Positions 17,228-25,007 of a stretch of 64,000 nt of DNA are shown here, in pieces. How positions within the stretch are numbered: position 1 is the first letter of the stretch; each line of letters opens with the position of its first letter. Position numbers and translations under genes: made by a program. The DNA comes from Ruegeria sp. SCSIO 43209 (GTDB taxonomy: Bacteria; Pseudomonadota; Alphaproteobacteria; Rhodobacterales; Rhodobacteraceae): positions 1,079,001 to 1,143,000 of the forward strand of contig NZ_CP065359.1 in the NCBI RefSeq assembly GCF_019904295.1, given 5' to 3'. The notes under the pieces were generated by a model. The model was given only the letters and a program-made list of their open reading frames with translations. It had not been told where the DNA came from and searched no databases.

Positions 17228-18199
17228 TTACCAACGCAGTGCGACCGCCCCCCAGGCCAGACCGCCACCAATCGCCTCTGTAACGATCAGATCGCCGGTT
17301 TTGATCTGGCCGTTTTGCTTGCCCACCGACAGGGCCAGAGGGATGGAGGCTGCCGATGTGTTGCCATGGTCCTGAACGGTGACGACGACGTTATCCATCG
17401 GCAGGCCCATCTTCTTGGCGGTGCCCTGAATAATGCGGATATTGGCCTGATGCGGCACGATCCAGTCGACATCATCGCTGGACAAACCGGCTCGTTCCAG
17501 CGCGACTTCGGCAGTTCGGGCCAGTTTCTCGACCGCATGACGGAAGACCTGATTGCCCTGCATCCGCAAGTGGCCGGTGGATTGGGTCGAAACCCCGCCA
17601 TCAACATAGAGAAGGTCTTTGTAGCGTCCGTCCGAATTCAAGTCGGTCGCAAGAATACCGCGATCATCCGAAGTGCCCTGACCCTCTTGCTCTTCCAGAA
17701 CCAGTGCGCCCGCGCCATCGCCAAACAGCACGCAGGTCGACCGGTCGGTCCAGTCCATGATTCGTGAAAAGGTCTCGGCGCCGATCACCAGTACGCGCTT
17801 GGCCTGACCGGACAGGATCAGGGCGTTGGCGTTGCTGAGCGCAAAGACAAACCCTGCGCAGACCGCCTGTACATCGAAGGCAAAACCTTTGGTCATGCCC
17901 AACCGGGCCTGTACCATGGTTGCCGCCGAAGGAAAGGTCAAATCAGCTGTGGAGGTTGCCAGCACAATCGCGTCGATATCATCCGCCGTCAGTCCGGCAT
18001 CAGCCAGTGCGGCTTCGGCCGCTTTGGTGGCCAGATCGGATGTGGTTTCGTCCTCGGCCGCGAAGTGTCGCCGCTCGATCCCGGACCGGGTGCGAATCCA
18101 TTCGTCCGTCGTATCCAGCGTTTTCTCGAACTCAGAGTTCGGTACAACGCGCTCTGGCAAATAATGCCCGACACCTACAACAACTGAGCGGCCTGCCAT
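17228..18199 (-). CDS. fabH: 3-oxoacyl-ACP synthase III
   Basis: 323 residues of the KAS III type. The active-site Cys is in DVQAVCAGF (about residue 113), the His in VPHQANIRI, and the Asn in DHGNTSAAS. It condenses acetyl-CoA with malonyl-ACP to begin fatty-acid synthesis. It is 24 bp from plsX, so lipid synthesis genes are co-expressed with ribosomal protein L32, as in many bacteria. Confidence 0.96.
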   Translation of the reverse strand: MAGRSVVVGVGHYLPERVVPNSEFEKTLDTTDEWIRTRSGIERRHFAAEDETTSDLATKAAEAALADAGLTADDIDAIVLATSTADLTFPSAATMVQARLGMTKGFAFDVQAVCAGFVFALSNANALILSGQAKRVLVIGAETFSRIMDWTDRSTCVLFGDGAGALVLEEQEGQGTSDDRGILATDLNSDGRYKDLLYVDGGVSTQSTGHLRMQGNQVFRHAVEKLARTAEVALERAGLSSDDVDWIVPHQANIRIIQGTAKKMGLPMDNVVVTVQDHGNTSAASIPLALSVGKQNGQIKTGDLIVTEAIGGGLAWGAVALRW

Positions 18200-18223
18200 G
18201 CTGGGGTACTGCCTTTTTTGTTA

Positions 18224-19309
18224 TTATTCCGATTGAGACACGGAATGGGCCGCATCTTGTGCAAGTGCGGCTGTTGATGCAACCCGTGCCGCCAATTTTT
18301 CGGAGAAACCGGATTCAGCCAATGTGAAAGCCAGTTTGACCGCTGCGGAAACGCCGGTTGCGTCCGCTCCGCCATGGGATTTCACCACGGTTCCATTAAG
18401 CCCGAGGAACACGCCTCCATTGACGCGGCGCGGGTCTATCCGCTTTTTCAGACGATTCAACGAGGTGATTGCCAGGATCGAGGCCAGCCGGGATAGGGGC
18501 GAGTATTTGAACGCTTCACGAAGCAAATCACCGATAAGGTTCGCGGTGCCTTCGCCGGTTTTAATGGCGACATTTCCAGTGAAGCCGTCGGTCACGATCA
18601 CGTCAGCTTTGTCGCCGGGGATATCGCTGCCTTCGACAAAGCCCACGAATTCGAAATTCGCCTGATCGGCAAAGTCCGAAATCATCGCATGGGCTTCTTT
18701 CAGTTCGGCGCGGCCCTTGTGTTCTTCGGTACCGACATTCAGCAATCCGATCCGAGGGCGGCTGAGCGCCATACCGTTGCGCGCGTATGAAGCCCCCATC
18801 AGCGCGTATTGCAAAAGGTCCTTGGCATCAGCGCGCACATCTGCGCCGACGTCCAGCATCACGTTGAACCCATGCGGATTGCGCGAGGGCCACAGGATCG
18901 CGATGGCAGGGCGGTTCACGCCGGGCAGCTTGCGCAGCCGCAACATGGACATGGCCATCAGCGCGCCCGTATTGCCGCAGGACACCGCGCCGTGCGCTTC
19001 ACCTGCACGCACCGCTTCCAGAGCGGACCACATCGACGTGCTCTTGCCGCTGCGGACAACCTGGCTTGGTTTGTCTTCCATCGTGACCACGTCCGGGCAA
19101 TCACGAAAAACGACGCGCCCATCAAGGACACGCCGTTTGGCAACCAGCTTGCGTAGTTCCTGTTCCTGACCGTGCAGGATGAACCCGATCTTCGGGTTCT
19201 TGTCCGCAGATTTTGCAATGCCCGCCACAACGACGGCAGGGCCCGAATCTCCGCCCATAGCGTCAACCGAGATGATGATCCGTCCGGTCTGCGTGGGCTG
19301 ATCCGTCAT
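18224..19309 (-). CDS. plsX: Phosphate acyltransferase PlsX
   Basis: 361 residues from the ATG at 19309 (a TTG at 19327 would add six). It contains the conserved DAMGGDSGP start, the central SCGNTGALM stretch and GFTGNVAIKTGEG. PlsX makes acyl-phosphate from acyl-ACP, feeding PlsY in phospholipid synthesis; it is a soluble protein that associates with the membrane. It lies between rpmF (24 bp) and fabH (24 bp). Confidence 0.96.
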   Translation of the reverse strand: MTDQPTQTGRIIISVDAMGGDSGPAVVVAGIAKSADKNPKIGFILHGQEQELRKLVAKRRVLDGRVVFRDCPDVVTMEDKPSQVVRSGKSTSMWSALEAVRAGEAHGAVSCGNTGALMAMSMLRLRKLPGVNRPAIAILWPSRNPHGFNVMLDVGADVRADAKDLLQYALMGASYARNGMALSRPRIGLLNVGTEEHKGRAELKEAHAMISDFADQANFEFVGFVEGSDIPGDKADVIVTDGFTGNVAIKTGEGTANLIGDLLREAFKYSPLSRLASILAITSLNRLKKRIDPRRVNGGVFLGLNGTVVKSHGGADATGVSAAVKLAFTLAESGFSEKLAARVASTAALAQDAAHSVSQSE

Positions 19310-19333
19310 GCCTTGGCCTGCGTCCAATCAGGC

Positions 19334-19540
19334 TTAGGCCGCGTCTTCGTCCAGGTCGATTTCGTCGGCCTGAGCGACGACTTCACGATCGTCATAGTGG
19401 CCGCAAGATGCGCAAACGTGGTGTGGGCGCTTCAGCTCGCCGCAGTTCGGGCATTCGTTCGGGTTTGCAGCAACCAGAGCGTCGTGTGCGCGGCGGTTGT
19501 TGCGACGCGACTTGGAAACTTTGTTCTGTTGGACGGCCAT
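19334..19540 (-). CDS. rpmF: 50S ribosomal protein L32
   Basis: 68 residues, beginning [20 protein letters not shown] zinc ribbon is formed by CPNC and CASC. It heads rpmF–plsX–fabH–ihfA–merR. A perfect 9-bp hairpin lies in the leader 23 bases before the start, and a promoter-like pair lies further upstream. Confidence 0.97.
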   Translation of the reverse strand: MAVQQNKVSKSRRNNRRAHDALVAANPNECPNCGELKRPHHVCASCGHYDDREVVAQADEIDLDEDAA

Positions 19541-19563
19541 GGTCTCAACCTTTGTCTGATATG

Positions 19564-19586
19564 GGCTGACAGATTCGCTGTCAGCC
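19564..19586 (-). promoter_or_regulatory. Leader hairpin upstream of rpmF
   Basis: GGCTGACAG and CTGTCAGCC form a perfect 9-bp stem around a 5-base loop (19573–19577). It lies in the probable rpmF 5' leader, ending 23 bases before the start codon. There is no T run, so it is not a terminator. It could be a leader control element or simply a structured untranslated region. Confidence 0.55.
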
Positions 19587-19673
19587 GGGTTACGTACTTT
19601 GTTTTCTCGTGGTTTGACGCGCGTTTAAGGGGCTTGCCCCGCAATGTCCAACCCAAATTCCAATGAGCGCGCG

Positions 19674-19701
19674 AAAATACTGCGATTCTCGTCATGTTCA
19701 A
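19674..19701 (-). promoter_or_regulatory. Candidate promoter of the rpmF operon
   Basis: On the minus strand TTGAAC (19701–19696), a 16-bp spacer and TATTTT (19679–19674) resemble a sigma-70 promoter. It would give a leader of roughly 125 bases, which contains the 19564–19586 hairpin. The match is moderate. Confidence 0.35.
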
Positions 19702-19745
19702 GCGGTTTTTCTGACGGCCTGCTATGACAGGAAATCCCTCGCCTG

Positions 19746-20282
19746 TCACTCGTCTTTTTTCATCGCATCCCGCAGCCCCGCCAAACCAGCGAAGGGTTTT
19801 ACATCCTCATCTGTGAGGGCCTGTTTGCCCGGTTCGGTATAGTCTATCTGGCCCAGCTCAACTCCATCCTTCCGTGGATATTGGGGCAGGGCCAGCGACA
19901 GCGCTTCAACCATGATCAGCGCAGGATCGATCTCGGGGCCAAGCGGTTCGGTCTCGTCATCCTCGGGGATTTCGAACTCGGGCTCTTCCGGATCGCTCCA
20001 ATCGGCCACAAAAACGCGACTCACCGGGGTGTCGATGCGTGTGGTCACAGGTTCCAGCGTCACGACACAAGGTTGGATCACCGTTGCGCCCAGCTTGCCA
20101 GAAAGCATCCAATCCCGTTTGCCCTGCGCGCGCAATTCGCCGACAAAGCTGAGCTTGCGCAGGCCAAGCAGTCCGAGCTCTTGTTTTATGGCCTCCAGCG
20201 CGTCGCCGGTCGGGCGCAACTCAAACGGGGTCGGAGCGTTTTGCGGCAGGTCTGCGACGCGTAAAGATGTCTGGTTGCTCAT
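19746..20282 (-). CDS. yceD: YceD family protein (DUF177)
   Basis: 178 residues from the ATG at 20282; an upstream extension to 20351 is not conserved. Typical features are the central QPCVVTLEPVTTRID segment, the acidic stretch PEFEIPEDDETEPLGPEID, and the C-terminal motif NPFA-like VKPFAGLAGLRDAMKKDE. DUF177 proteins are found next to rpmF in most bacteria and have been linked to 23S rRNA maturation or accumulation. Here 205 bp, containing a probable promoter, separate it from rpmF. Confidence 0.88.
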   Translation of the reverse strand: MSNQTSLRVADLPQNAPTPFELRPTGDALEAIKQELGLLGLRKLSFVGELRAQGKRDWMLSGKLGATVIQPCVVTLEPVTTRIDTPVSRVFVADWSDPEEPEFEIPEDDETEPLGPEIDPALIMVEALSLALPQYPRKDGVELGQIDYTEPGKQALTDEDVKPFAGLAGLRDAMKKDE

Positions 20283-20366
20283 TCGTGAGGTTTTCCTGTG
20301 TTGAACCGGAGCCTTGGTTTCTGTAATCGGATAGGGTCCGCAAGGGGCCATGGCAAGAGGATGTGC

Positions 20367-20843
20367 ATGTTGAAGGGTTTGAACAGGTTGAAACCAGCGT
20401 CGAAAACGCTTGTCTTTGCGGCCTGTCTGGCGGTCGCGGGCGCATGTTCACCAATCTTCAAGAATCACGGCTACGTGCCTCCGCCAGAGGATCTGGCCAA
20501 AATCAAGGTCGGCGTCGATACCCGCGATAGTGTTGAAGAAACCATCGGCGCGCCCAGCTCGGCGGGCGTGGTGCGGGATTCGGGCTATTACTATGTCGCC
20601 TCGCGCGTCCGTCATTATGGGCCCAAACGACCCGAGGTCGTTTCACGTGAACTGGTCGCGATCAGCTTTGATCAGCGCGGCGTCGTTCGCAATATCGAGC
20701 GGTTCGGCCTGGAAGACGGCTATGTCATCGTGCTGGATCGTCGCGTGACCGATTCCAACGTGGAAGACAAAGGCTTCCTGCGTCAGCTTCTGGGTAACAT
20801 CGGTAACTTCAACCCGGCAAATATTCCTGGCGCAAACAACTAA
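20367..20843 (+). CDS. bamE: Outer membrane assembly lipoprotein BamE (SmpA/OmlA)
   Basis: 158 residues from the ATG at 20367, which has AGAGGA six bases upstream; an ATG two codons earlier is too close to that site. The signal ends in a lipobox AGAC (Cys around residue 26). The BamE core follows: YVPPPEDLAKIKVGVDTRDSV, then the strand with GYYYVASRV. BamE is a lipoprotein of the beta-barrel assembly machine. It is divergent from yceD and 98 bp upstream of olsB. Confidence 0.92.
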   Translation: MLKGLNRLKPASKTLVFAACLAVAGACSPIFKNHGYVPPPEDLAKIKVGVDTRDSVEETIGAPSSAGVVRDSGYYYVASRVRHYGPKRPEVVSRELVAISFDQRGVVRNIERFGLEDGYVIVLDRRVTDSNVEDKGFLRQLLGNIGNFNPANIPGANN

Positions 20844-20863
20844 AGCGACCAATTCTCTTGCAG

Positions 20864-20881
20864 TGGTCACAGGACAGTCAC
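20864..20881 (+). promoter_or_regulatory. Candidate PHO box upstream of olsB
   Basis: TGGTCAC-AGGA-CAGTCAC has two GTCA cores exactly 11 bp apart, the layout of a PhoB site (two 7-bp half-sites with a 4-bp spacer, consensus CTGTCAT). A weaker third half-site, TCTGTAG, follows with the same 11-bp period (20886–20892). It ends 60 bp before the olsB start, in the 98-bp bamE–olsB gap. Confidence 0.5.
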
Positions 20882-20913
20882 ACATTCTGTAGTAAGGACC
20901 AGACAGATGTGAC
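20877..20913 (+). repeat. Bulged inverted repeat in the olsB leader
   Basis: GTCACA (20877–20882) plus TCTGT (20886–20890) pair with ACAGA (20903–20907) plus TGTGAC (20908–20913), leaving a 3-base bulge and a 12-base loop. It overlaps the candidate PHO box and ends 28 bases before the olsB start. Whether it matters as DNA or RNA is unclear. Confidence 0.4.
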
Positions 20914-20941
20914 CGGTCAGCAACCGCAGGAGGATGCGACC

Positions 20942-21676
20942 ATGGCGGTTTTGTTGGACAAGGGCCGATATCGCGCCCGCTTGGCGCAAACCGAGCAAGA
21001 CGTGGCGGCGGCGCAGACGCTGAGGATGCTGACCTTTGCTACTGATGGTCAGGATTGTGATGCTTTTGACGAACGCTGCGCCCATGTTCTGGTCGAAGAT
21101 CTGCAGGCCGGTGGGGCGTTGGTGTGCTGTTTCCGTATGCTGACAATGCAGGGCGGCTTTGAAATCGGACTCAGCTACTCGGCACAGTTCTATGACCTGT
21201 CGGCGCTACGCGATTTTACCGGACCGATGGTCGAGATGGGTCGGTTCTGTATCCACCCGGACTACAATGATCCGGATATCTTGCGTGTCGCGTGGGGCGC
21301 AATGACGGCGTATGTCGATCAGAAGGGGATCGAAATGCTGTTTGGTTGTTCGTCATTCGCTGGAACAGAAACTGCCGAATATCTTGACGCTTTTGCGATG
21401 CTCAAACACCGACATCTGGCACCAAGGCGATGGTTGCCGCGAGTCAAGGCGCCGGATGTGTTTCGCTTTGCGGCGCGCTTGCGCAGACGCCCTGATGTAA
21501 AACAGGCGATGCTTAGGATGCCGCCCTTGTTGCGCACCTATCTGATGATGGGGGGGTGGGTCAGCGATCATGCGGTGGTGGACAGGCACATGAACACCCT
21601 GCATGTGTTCACCGGCCTTGAAATCGGAGCAATTCCCCCAGCTCGTAAACGGTTGCTGCGCGCGGTGGCTGGGTGA
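20942..21676 (+). CDS. olsB: L-ornithine N-alpha-acyltransferase (OlsB type)
   Basis: 244 residues from the ATG at 20942, with AGGAGG eight bases upstream. It is a member of the GNAT-like OlsB family: FDERCAHVLVED, then MVEMGRFCIHPDY and a C-terminal region with LGLEIG-like GLEIGAIPPARKR. OlsB moves a 3-hydroxyacyl chain from ACP to the alpha-amino group of ornithine, giving lyso-ornithine lipid; OlsA then adds the second chain. No olsA is seen in this window. Ornithine lipids replace phospholipids during phosphate shortage, which agrees with the PHO-box-like site upstream. A related acyltransferase with another amino acid (for example glutamine) as acceptor is possible. Confidence 0.85.
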   Translation: MAVLLDKGRYRARLAQTEQDVAAAQTLRMLTFATDGQDCDAFDERCAHVLVEDLQAGGALVCCFRMLTMQGGFEIGLSYSAQFYDLSALRDFTGPMVEMGRFCIHPDYNDPDILRVAWGAMTAYVDQKGIEMLFGCSSFAGTETAEYLDAFAMLKHRHLAPRRWLPRVKAPDVFRFAARLRRRPDVKQAMLRMPPLLRTYLMMGGWVSDHAVVDRHMNTLHVFTGLEIGAIPPARKRLLRAVAG

Positions 21677-21744
21677 TTTGAGTATCTGGGAAAAGGTGAA
21701 GTTGGGGCGTTGACGCCTTGCTTTGGCCGGTTTAGCTGGCGGGT

Positions 21745-23553
21745 ATGGCGAGAATTCCTTTATTGCAGATGTCCGGTATCTCTCTGACGTTCGGGGGTGA
21801 TCCGGTGTTTTCCGATCTGGACCTTGTGGTTCAACCCGGTGATCGCGTGGCGCTGGTCGGGCGGAACGGGTCAGGCAAATCCACCTTGATGAAAGTGATG
21901 GCCGGGCTGGTCGAGGCCGATCAGGGTGAAATTGTCATCCCTCCTGGTAAATCAGTGGGTTACATGGAGCAGGATCCCGGAATGCAGGGATTCGCGACGC
22001 TTGGAGACTATGCCTCAAGCGGGTTGGAACCGGGTGAGCTGTATAAGGTCGAACGCGCGGGCGAAGGGCTGAAATTCGACCCTGAGCGTGCGGTCGAAAC
22101 CGCTTCGGGTGGGGAAAGGCGACGCGCCGCCTTGGCCAAGCTGATGGCCGAAGCGCCGGACCTGATGTTGCTGGACGAACCGACGAACCACCTGGATATC
22201 GAGGCGATAGCGTGGTTGGAGCGTGAGTTGGGCTCGACCCGTGCAGCCTATGTTCTGATCTCGCATGATCGCGCATTCCTGCGTGCGTTGACCCGTGCGA
22301 CGCTGTGGATCGATCGCGGAGTTGTGCGGCGGCAGGAACAGGGCTTTGCGGCCTTTGAAAGCTGGAGGGATAAGGTCTGGGAAGAGGAGGATCAGCAGCG
22401 CCACAAGCTGAACCGCTTGATCAAGTCCGAGGCGCGATGGGCCGTCGAGGGTATCAGCGCCCGCCGCAAGCGCAATCAGGGTCGTGTTCGGGCGCTACAA
22501 GCCTTGCGCGCCGAGCGTGCAGCGCAGATCAAACGTCAGGGATCGGCTGCCATGACGTTGGAATCCGGTCCGAAATCAGGCCGCAAGGTCATCGAGGCCA
22601 CTGGCGTTTCAAAGTCATTTGACTCTCAGCAGATCGTGCGCAATTTCGATCTTCTGGTTCAGCGCGGCGACCGCGTGGCCTTTGTTGGGCCGAACGGTGT
22701 GGGCAAAACGACGTTGCTGAAAATGCTGCTGGGTCAGGTCGAACCGGACGAGGGTTCGGTGGTGCTGGGTACTAACCTTGAGATCGCCGTGTTCGATCAG
22801 GCGAGGGCACAGCTGGACCCGGAAATGAGCCTGTGGGACAGCTTGACCGGCGATCCCGAGATGCGGGTCTCGGGCAAGGCCGATCAGGTGATGGTCGGCG
22901 GGCAGCCCAAGCATGTGGTGGGCTATCTCAAAGAGTTTCTGTTTGATGATGCGCAGGCAAGAGCGGCTGTTAAGTCATTGTCCGGAGGGGAAAAAGCCCG
23001 GTTGCTGTTGGCGAAACTGATGGCAAAAACCTCTAACCTGCTGGTGCTGGACGAACCGACCAACGATCTGGATGTTGAAACGCTGGATCTGCTGCAGGAA
23101 TTGCTGGACGACTATGATGGCACGGTGCTGCTCGTTAGCCACGATCGGGATTTTTTGGATCGGGTTGCAACCACAACCATCGCCATGGAGGGCAACGGGC
23201 GCGCGACCGTCTATGCTGGTGGTTGGTCCGATTACATCGCTCAGCGAGGTGATGTAGTTGCGAAAAAGGAAGAAAAAGCAAGGCCTTTAAAACCGAAAGT
23301 GAAGCAAGAAGCGAAGGCAAAAGCAGGGCTGTCGTTCTCGGAGAAACACCGACTTGAGAAGCTACCAGCAGAGATCGCGCGCCTTGAAGCCGAGATCGCC
23401 AAGCTCGAAGAACTGATGTCTGATCCTGAGCTGTTCACACGCGAACCGATCAAGTTCCAGAAGGCAACCGATGCCCTGGTCGAACGGCAGGAAAAACTGT
23501 CAGCGGCTGAGGAAGAGTGGCTGATGCTTGAAGAGAAGGCCGAAGCCGGTTGA
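21745..23553 (+). CDS. ABC-F family ATPase (Uup-like)
   Basis: 602 residues with two ATPase domains. Walker A motifs are GRNGSGKST (about 40–48) and GPNGVGKTT (about 315–323). Signatures are SGGERRRAALAKL and LSGGEKARLLLAKL, and Walker B are LMLLDEPTNHLD and LLVLDEPTNDLD. There is no membrane part. The charged C-terminal stretch from about 510 to 602 is Lys/Glu-rich and ends in a coiled coil, as in Uup. ABC-F proteins act on the ribosome's E-site, and Uup has also been linked to genome stability. A single gene, followed by repeated TTGTACAA sites. Confidence 0.9.
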   Translation: MARIPLLQMSGISLTFGGDPVFSDLDLVVQPGDRVALVGRNGSGKSTLMKVMAGLVEADQGEIVIPPGKSVGYMEQDPGMQGFATLGDYASSGLEPGELYKVERAGEGLKFDPERAVETASGGERRRAALAKLMAEAPDLMLLDEPTNHLDIEAIAWLERELGSTRAAYVLISHDRAFLRALTRATLWIDRGVVRRQEQGFAAFESWRDKVWEEEDQQRHKLNRLIKSEARWAVEGISARRKRNQGRVRALQALRAERAAQIKRQGSAAMTLESGPKSGRKVIEATGVSKSFDSQQIVRNFDLLVQRGDRVAFVGPNGVGKTTLLKMLLGQVEPDEGSVVLGTNLEIAVFDQARAQLDPEMSLWDSLTGDPEMRVSGKADQVMVGGQPKHVVGYLKEFLFDDAQARAAVKSLSGGEKARLLLAKLMAKTSNLLVLDEPTNDLDVETLDLLQELLDDYDGTVLLVSHDRDFLDRVATTTIAMEGNGRATVYAGGWSDYIAQRGDVVAKKEEKARPLKPKVKQEAKAKAGLSFSEKHRLEKLPAEIARLEAEIAKLEELMSDPELFTREPIKFQKATDALVERQEKLSAAEEEWLMLEEKAEAG

Positions 23554-23557
23554 GCCC

Positions 23558-23600
23558 GAGTTGTACAACCTCAATCGACTAGATTGTCTGAGTTGTACAA
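23558..23600. repeat. Paired GAGTTGTACAA repeats flanking an inverted repeat
   Basis: GAGTTGTACAA occurs at 23558–23568 and again at 23590–23600, starting exactly 32 bp apart. The first is part of the perfect palindrome GTTGTACAAC. Between them lies CAATC-GACTA-GATTG. The array fills the gap between the convergent ABC-F and acetyltransferase genes. It could be a pair of protein-binding sites or a structured 3' end. Confidence 0.45.
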
Positions 23601-23624
23601 ACCTATGCACCGGTTTGCGCGTGC

Positions 23625-24167
23625 TCAAATGGGGCGGGCGGGGTTACCGACAACAGTTGCTCCGGCGGGGACGTCCTTCGTGACGACACTGCCCGCGCCG
23701 ACGATGGCGCGGTCTCCGATAGTAACGCCGGGCATGATGATCGCGCCACCGCCGATCCAGACGTTTTCGCCGATTGTCACCGGGTGGTCGATTTCCAGAC
23801 CCTGTGCGCGCAGGGCTGGGTCTTTGGCGTGTTGGGCGCAATAGATCTGTGCCGTGGGGCCGAGCATCGAGTCACTGCCGATGCGAACAGGCGCGGTGTC
23901 GAGAATGACACAGCCCGCATTCAGATACACCCGGTCGCCCAGCGACAGGTTCATTCCATAAGCGCAGTGGAACGGAGCCTCAAAATAGCAATCTTGCCCG
24001 ATCCCCGCAAAGAGCGCCGCCAATTCGGGAGCTATAGCCCCTCGGTCATCGGGCGGGCAGGTGTTGTGGGCATGGACCGCGCGGCGTGCTTTCATACGAA
24101 GCACTTCCAGTTCGGGGTCGAGGCAGCAATACCACTCGCCTGCCGCCATTTTCTGCCGCTCGGTCAT
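23625..24167 (-). CDS. Maltose/sugar O-acetyltransferase (LacA/NodL/Maa family)
   Basis: 180 residues from the ATG at 24167. The N-terminal helix pair starts [20 protein letters not shown], the usual Mac domain. A left-handed beta-helix of hexapeptide repeats follows ([32 protein letters not shown]). The catalytic His is probably in CAQHAKD. These trimers acetylate galactosides, maltose or related sugars with acetyl-CoA; the substrate here is unknown. It starts 10 bp after the dehydrogenase gene, so both form an operon under the TetR-like operator at 24951–24968. Confidence 0.85.
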   Translation of the reverse strand: MTERQKMAAGEWYCCLDPELEVLRMKARRAVHAHNTCPPDDRGAIAPELAALFAGIGQDCYFEAPFHCAYGMNLSLGDRVYLNAGCVILDTAPVRIGSDSMLGPTAQIYCAQHAKDPALRAQGLEIDHPVTIGENVWIGGGAIIMPGVTIGDRAIVGAGSVVTKDVPAGATVVGNPARPI

Positions 24168-24177
24168 GAAACCCGTC

Positions 24178-24933
24178 TTAGCGCATCCGCAGGGCACCGT
24201 CGATGCGGATGACCTCTCCGTTCAGGTAGCCCATCTCGACGATGAACCCGGCCAGACGACCGTATTCGCGCGGGTCGCCGAGGCGAGCAGGGTTGGGGAC
24301 GTCCGCCGCAAGCTGTTGCTGCACCTCTTCAGGCAGGCCGGCCAGCATCGGGGTCATGAAGATGCCCGGTGCGATGGCCATCACACGGATACCAGTCGAG
24401 GCCAGATCGCGCGCCATGGGTAGCGTCATGCCGACCACGCCGCCTTTCGAGGCTGCATAGGCCGCCTGACCTTTTTGCCCGTCAAAGGCGGCGATGGAGG
24501 CGGTGTTAATAATCACGCCGCGCGCGCCATCCGGTTCTGGATCATTCTTTGCCATCTCTGCGGCAGCAAGACGCGAGACGTTAAAGGAACCGACCAGATT
24601 GATGTCGATGGTACGCTGGAACGCCTCCAGAGGGTGGGGGCCGTCTTTGCCCACAGTCTTAGCTCCAATCGCGATTCCGGCGCAGTTCACTGCGGCGGTG
24701 ATGCGACCCATCTTGTCCATCGCATGTGCAATCGCTGAAGCGACCGAGGCCTCATCCGTCACATCGGTTTGTGTGAAATGTCCGCCGATTTCAGCCGCGA
24801 CCTGCGGGCCACGCTCGGCGTCGCGGTCAAGGATGGTGACCTGCGCGCCGTTCTCGGCAAAGTGACGGGCTGTGGCCTCACCCAGGCCGGAGGCACCGCC
24901 GGTGATCACCGCAGCTGTGGTTGAGAGTTGCAT
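24178..24933 (-). CDS. SDR dehydrogenase, 3-hydroxyacyl-CoA dehydrogenase type 2-like
   Basis: 251 residues. The cofactor loop is [11 protein letters not shown], followed by Asp in ILDRDAE (favouring NAD), [11 protein letters not shown], the catalytic Ser in NTASIAAF and the YAASK tyrosine–lysine pair. The sequence is close to the mitochondrial HSD10-type 3-hydroxyacyl-CoA dehydrogenases used in fatty-acid and branched-chain acyl breakdown. An 18-bp palindrome typical of TetR regulators lies 18 bp upstream. It is first in a two-gene unit with the sugar acetyltransferase, although the two functions do not obviously belong together. Confidence 0.85.
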   Translation of the reverse strand: MQLSTTAAVITGGASGLGEATARHFAENGAQVTILDRDAERGPQVAAEIGGHFTQTDVTDEASVASAIAHAMDKMGRITAAVNCAGIAIGAKTVGKDGPHPLEAFQRTIDINLVGSFNVSRLAAAEMAKNDPEPDGARGVIINTASIAAFDGQKGQAAYAASKGGVVGMTLPMARDLASTGIRVMAIAPGIFMTPMLAGLPEEVQQQLAADVPNPARLGDPREYGRLAGFIVEMGYLNGEVIRIDGALRMR

Positions 24934-24950
24934 GGCGGGTTCCTTCCTGA

Positions 24951-24968
24951 TCTGAACACTTGTTCAGA
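24951..24968. promoter_or_regulatory. TetR-type operator before the SDR gene
   Basis: TCTGAACACTTGTTCAGA consists of the 7-bp arms TCTGAAC and GTTCAGA around four bases; the core TGAACA-CT-TGTTCA is fully symmetrical. It lies 18 bp upstream of the SDR start codon, a usual place for a TetR repressor site of the acyl-CoA-responsive kind. No tetR gene is in the window. Confidence 0.55.
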
Positions 24969-25007
24969 TAATCCCAACCATGGCCCTCTGTCCAGTCACA
25001 GCTTTGA

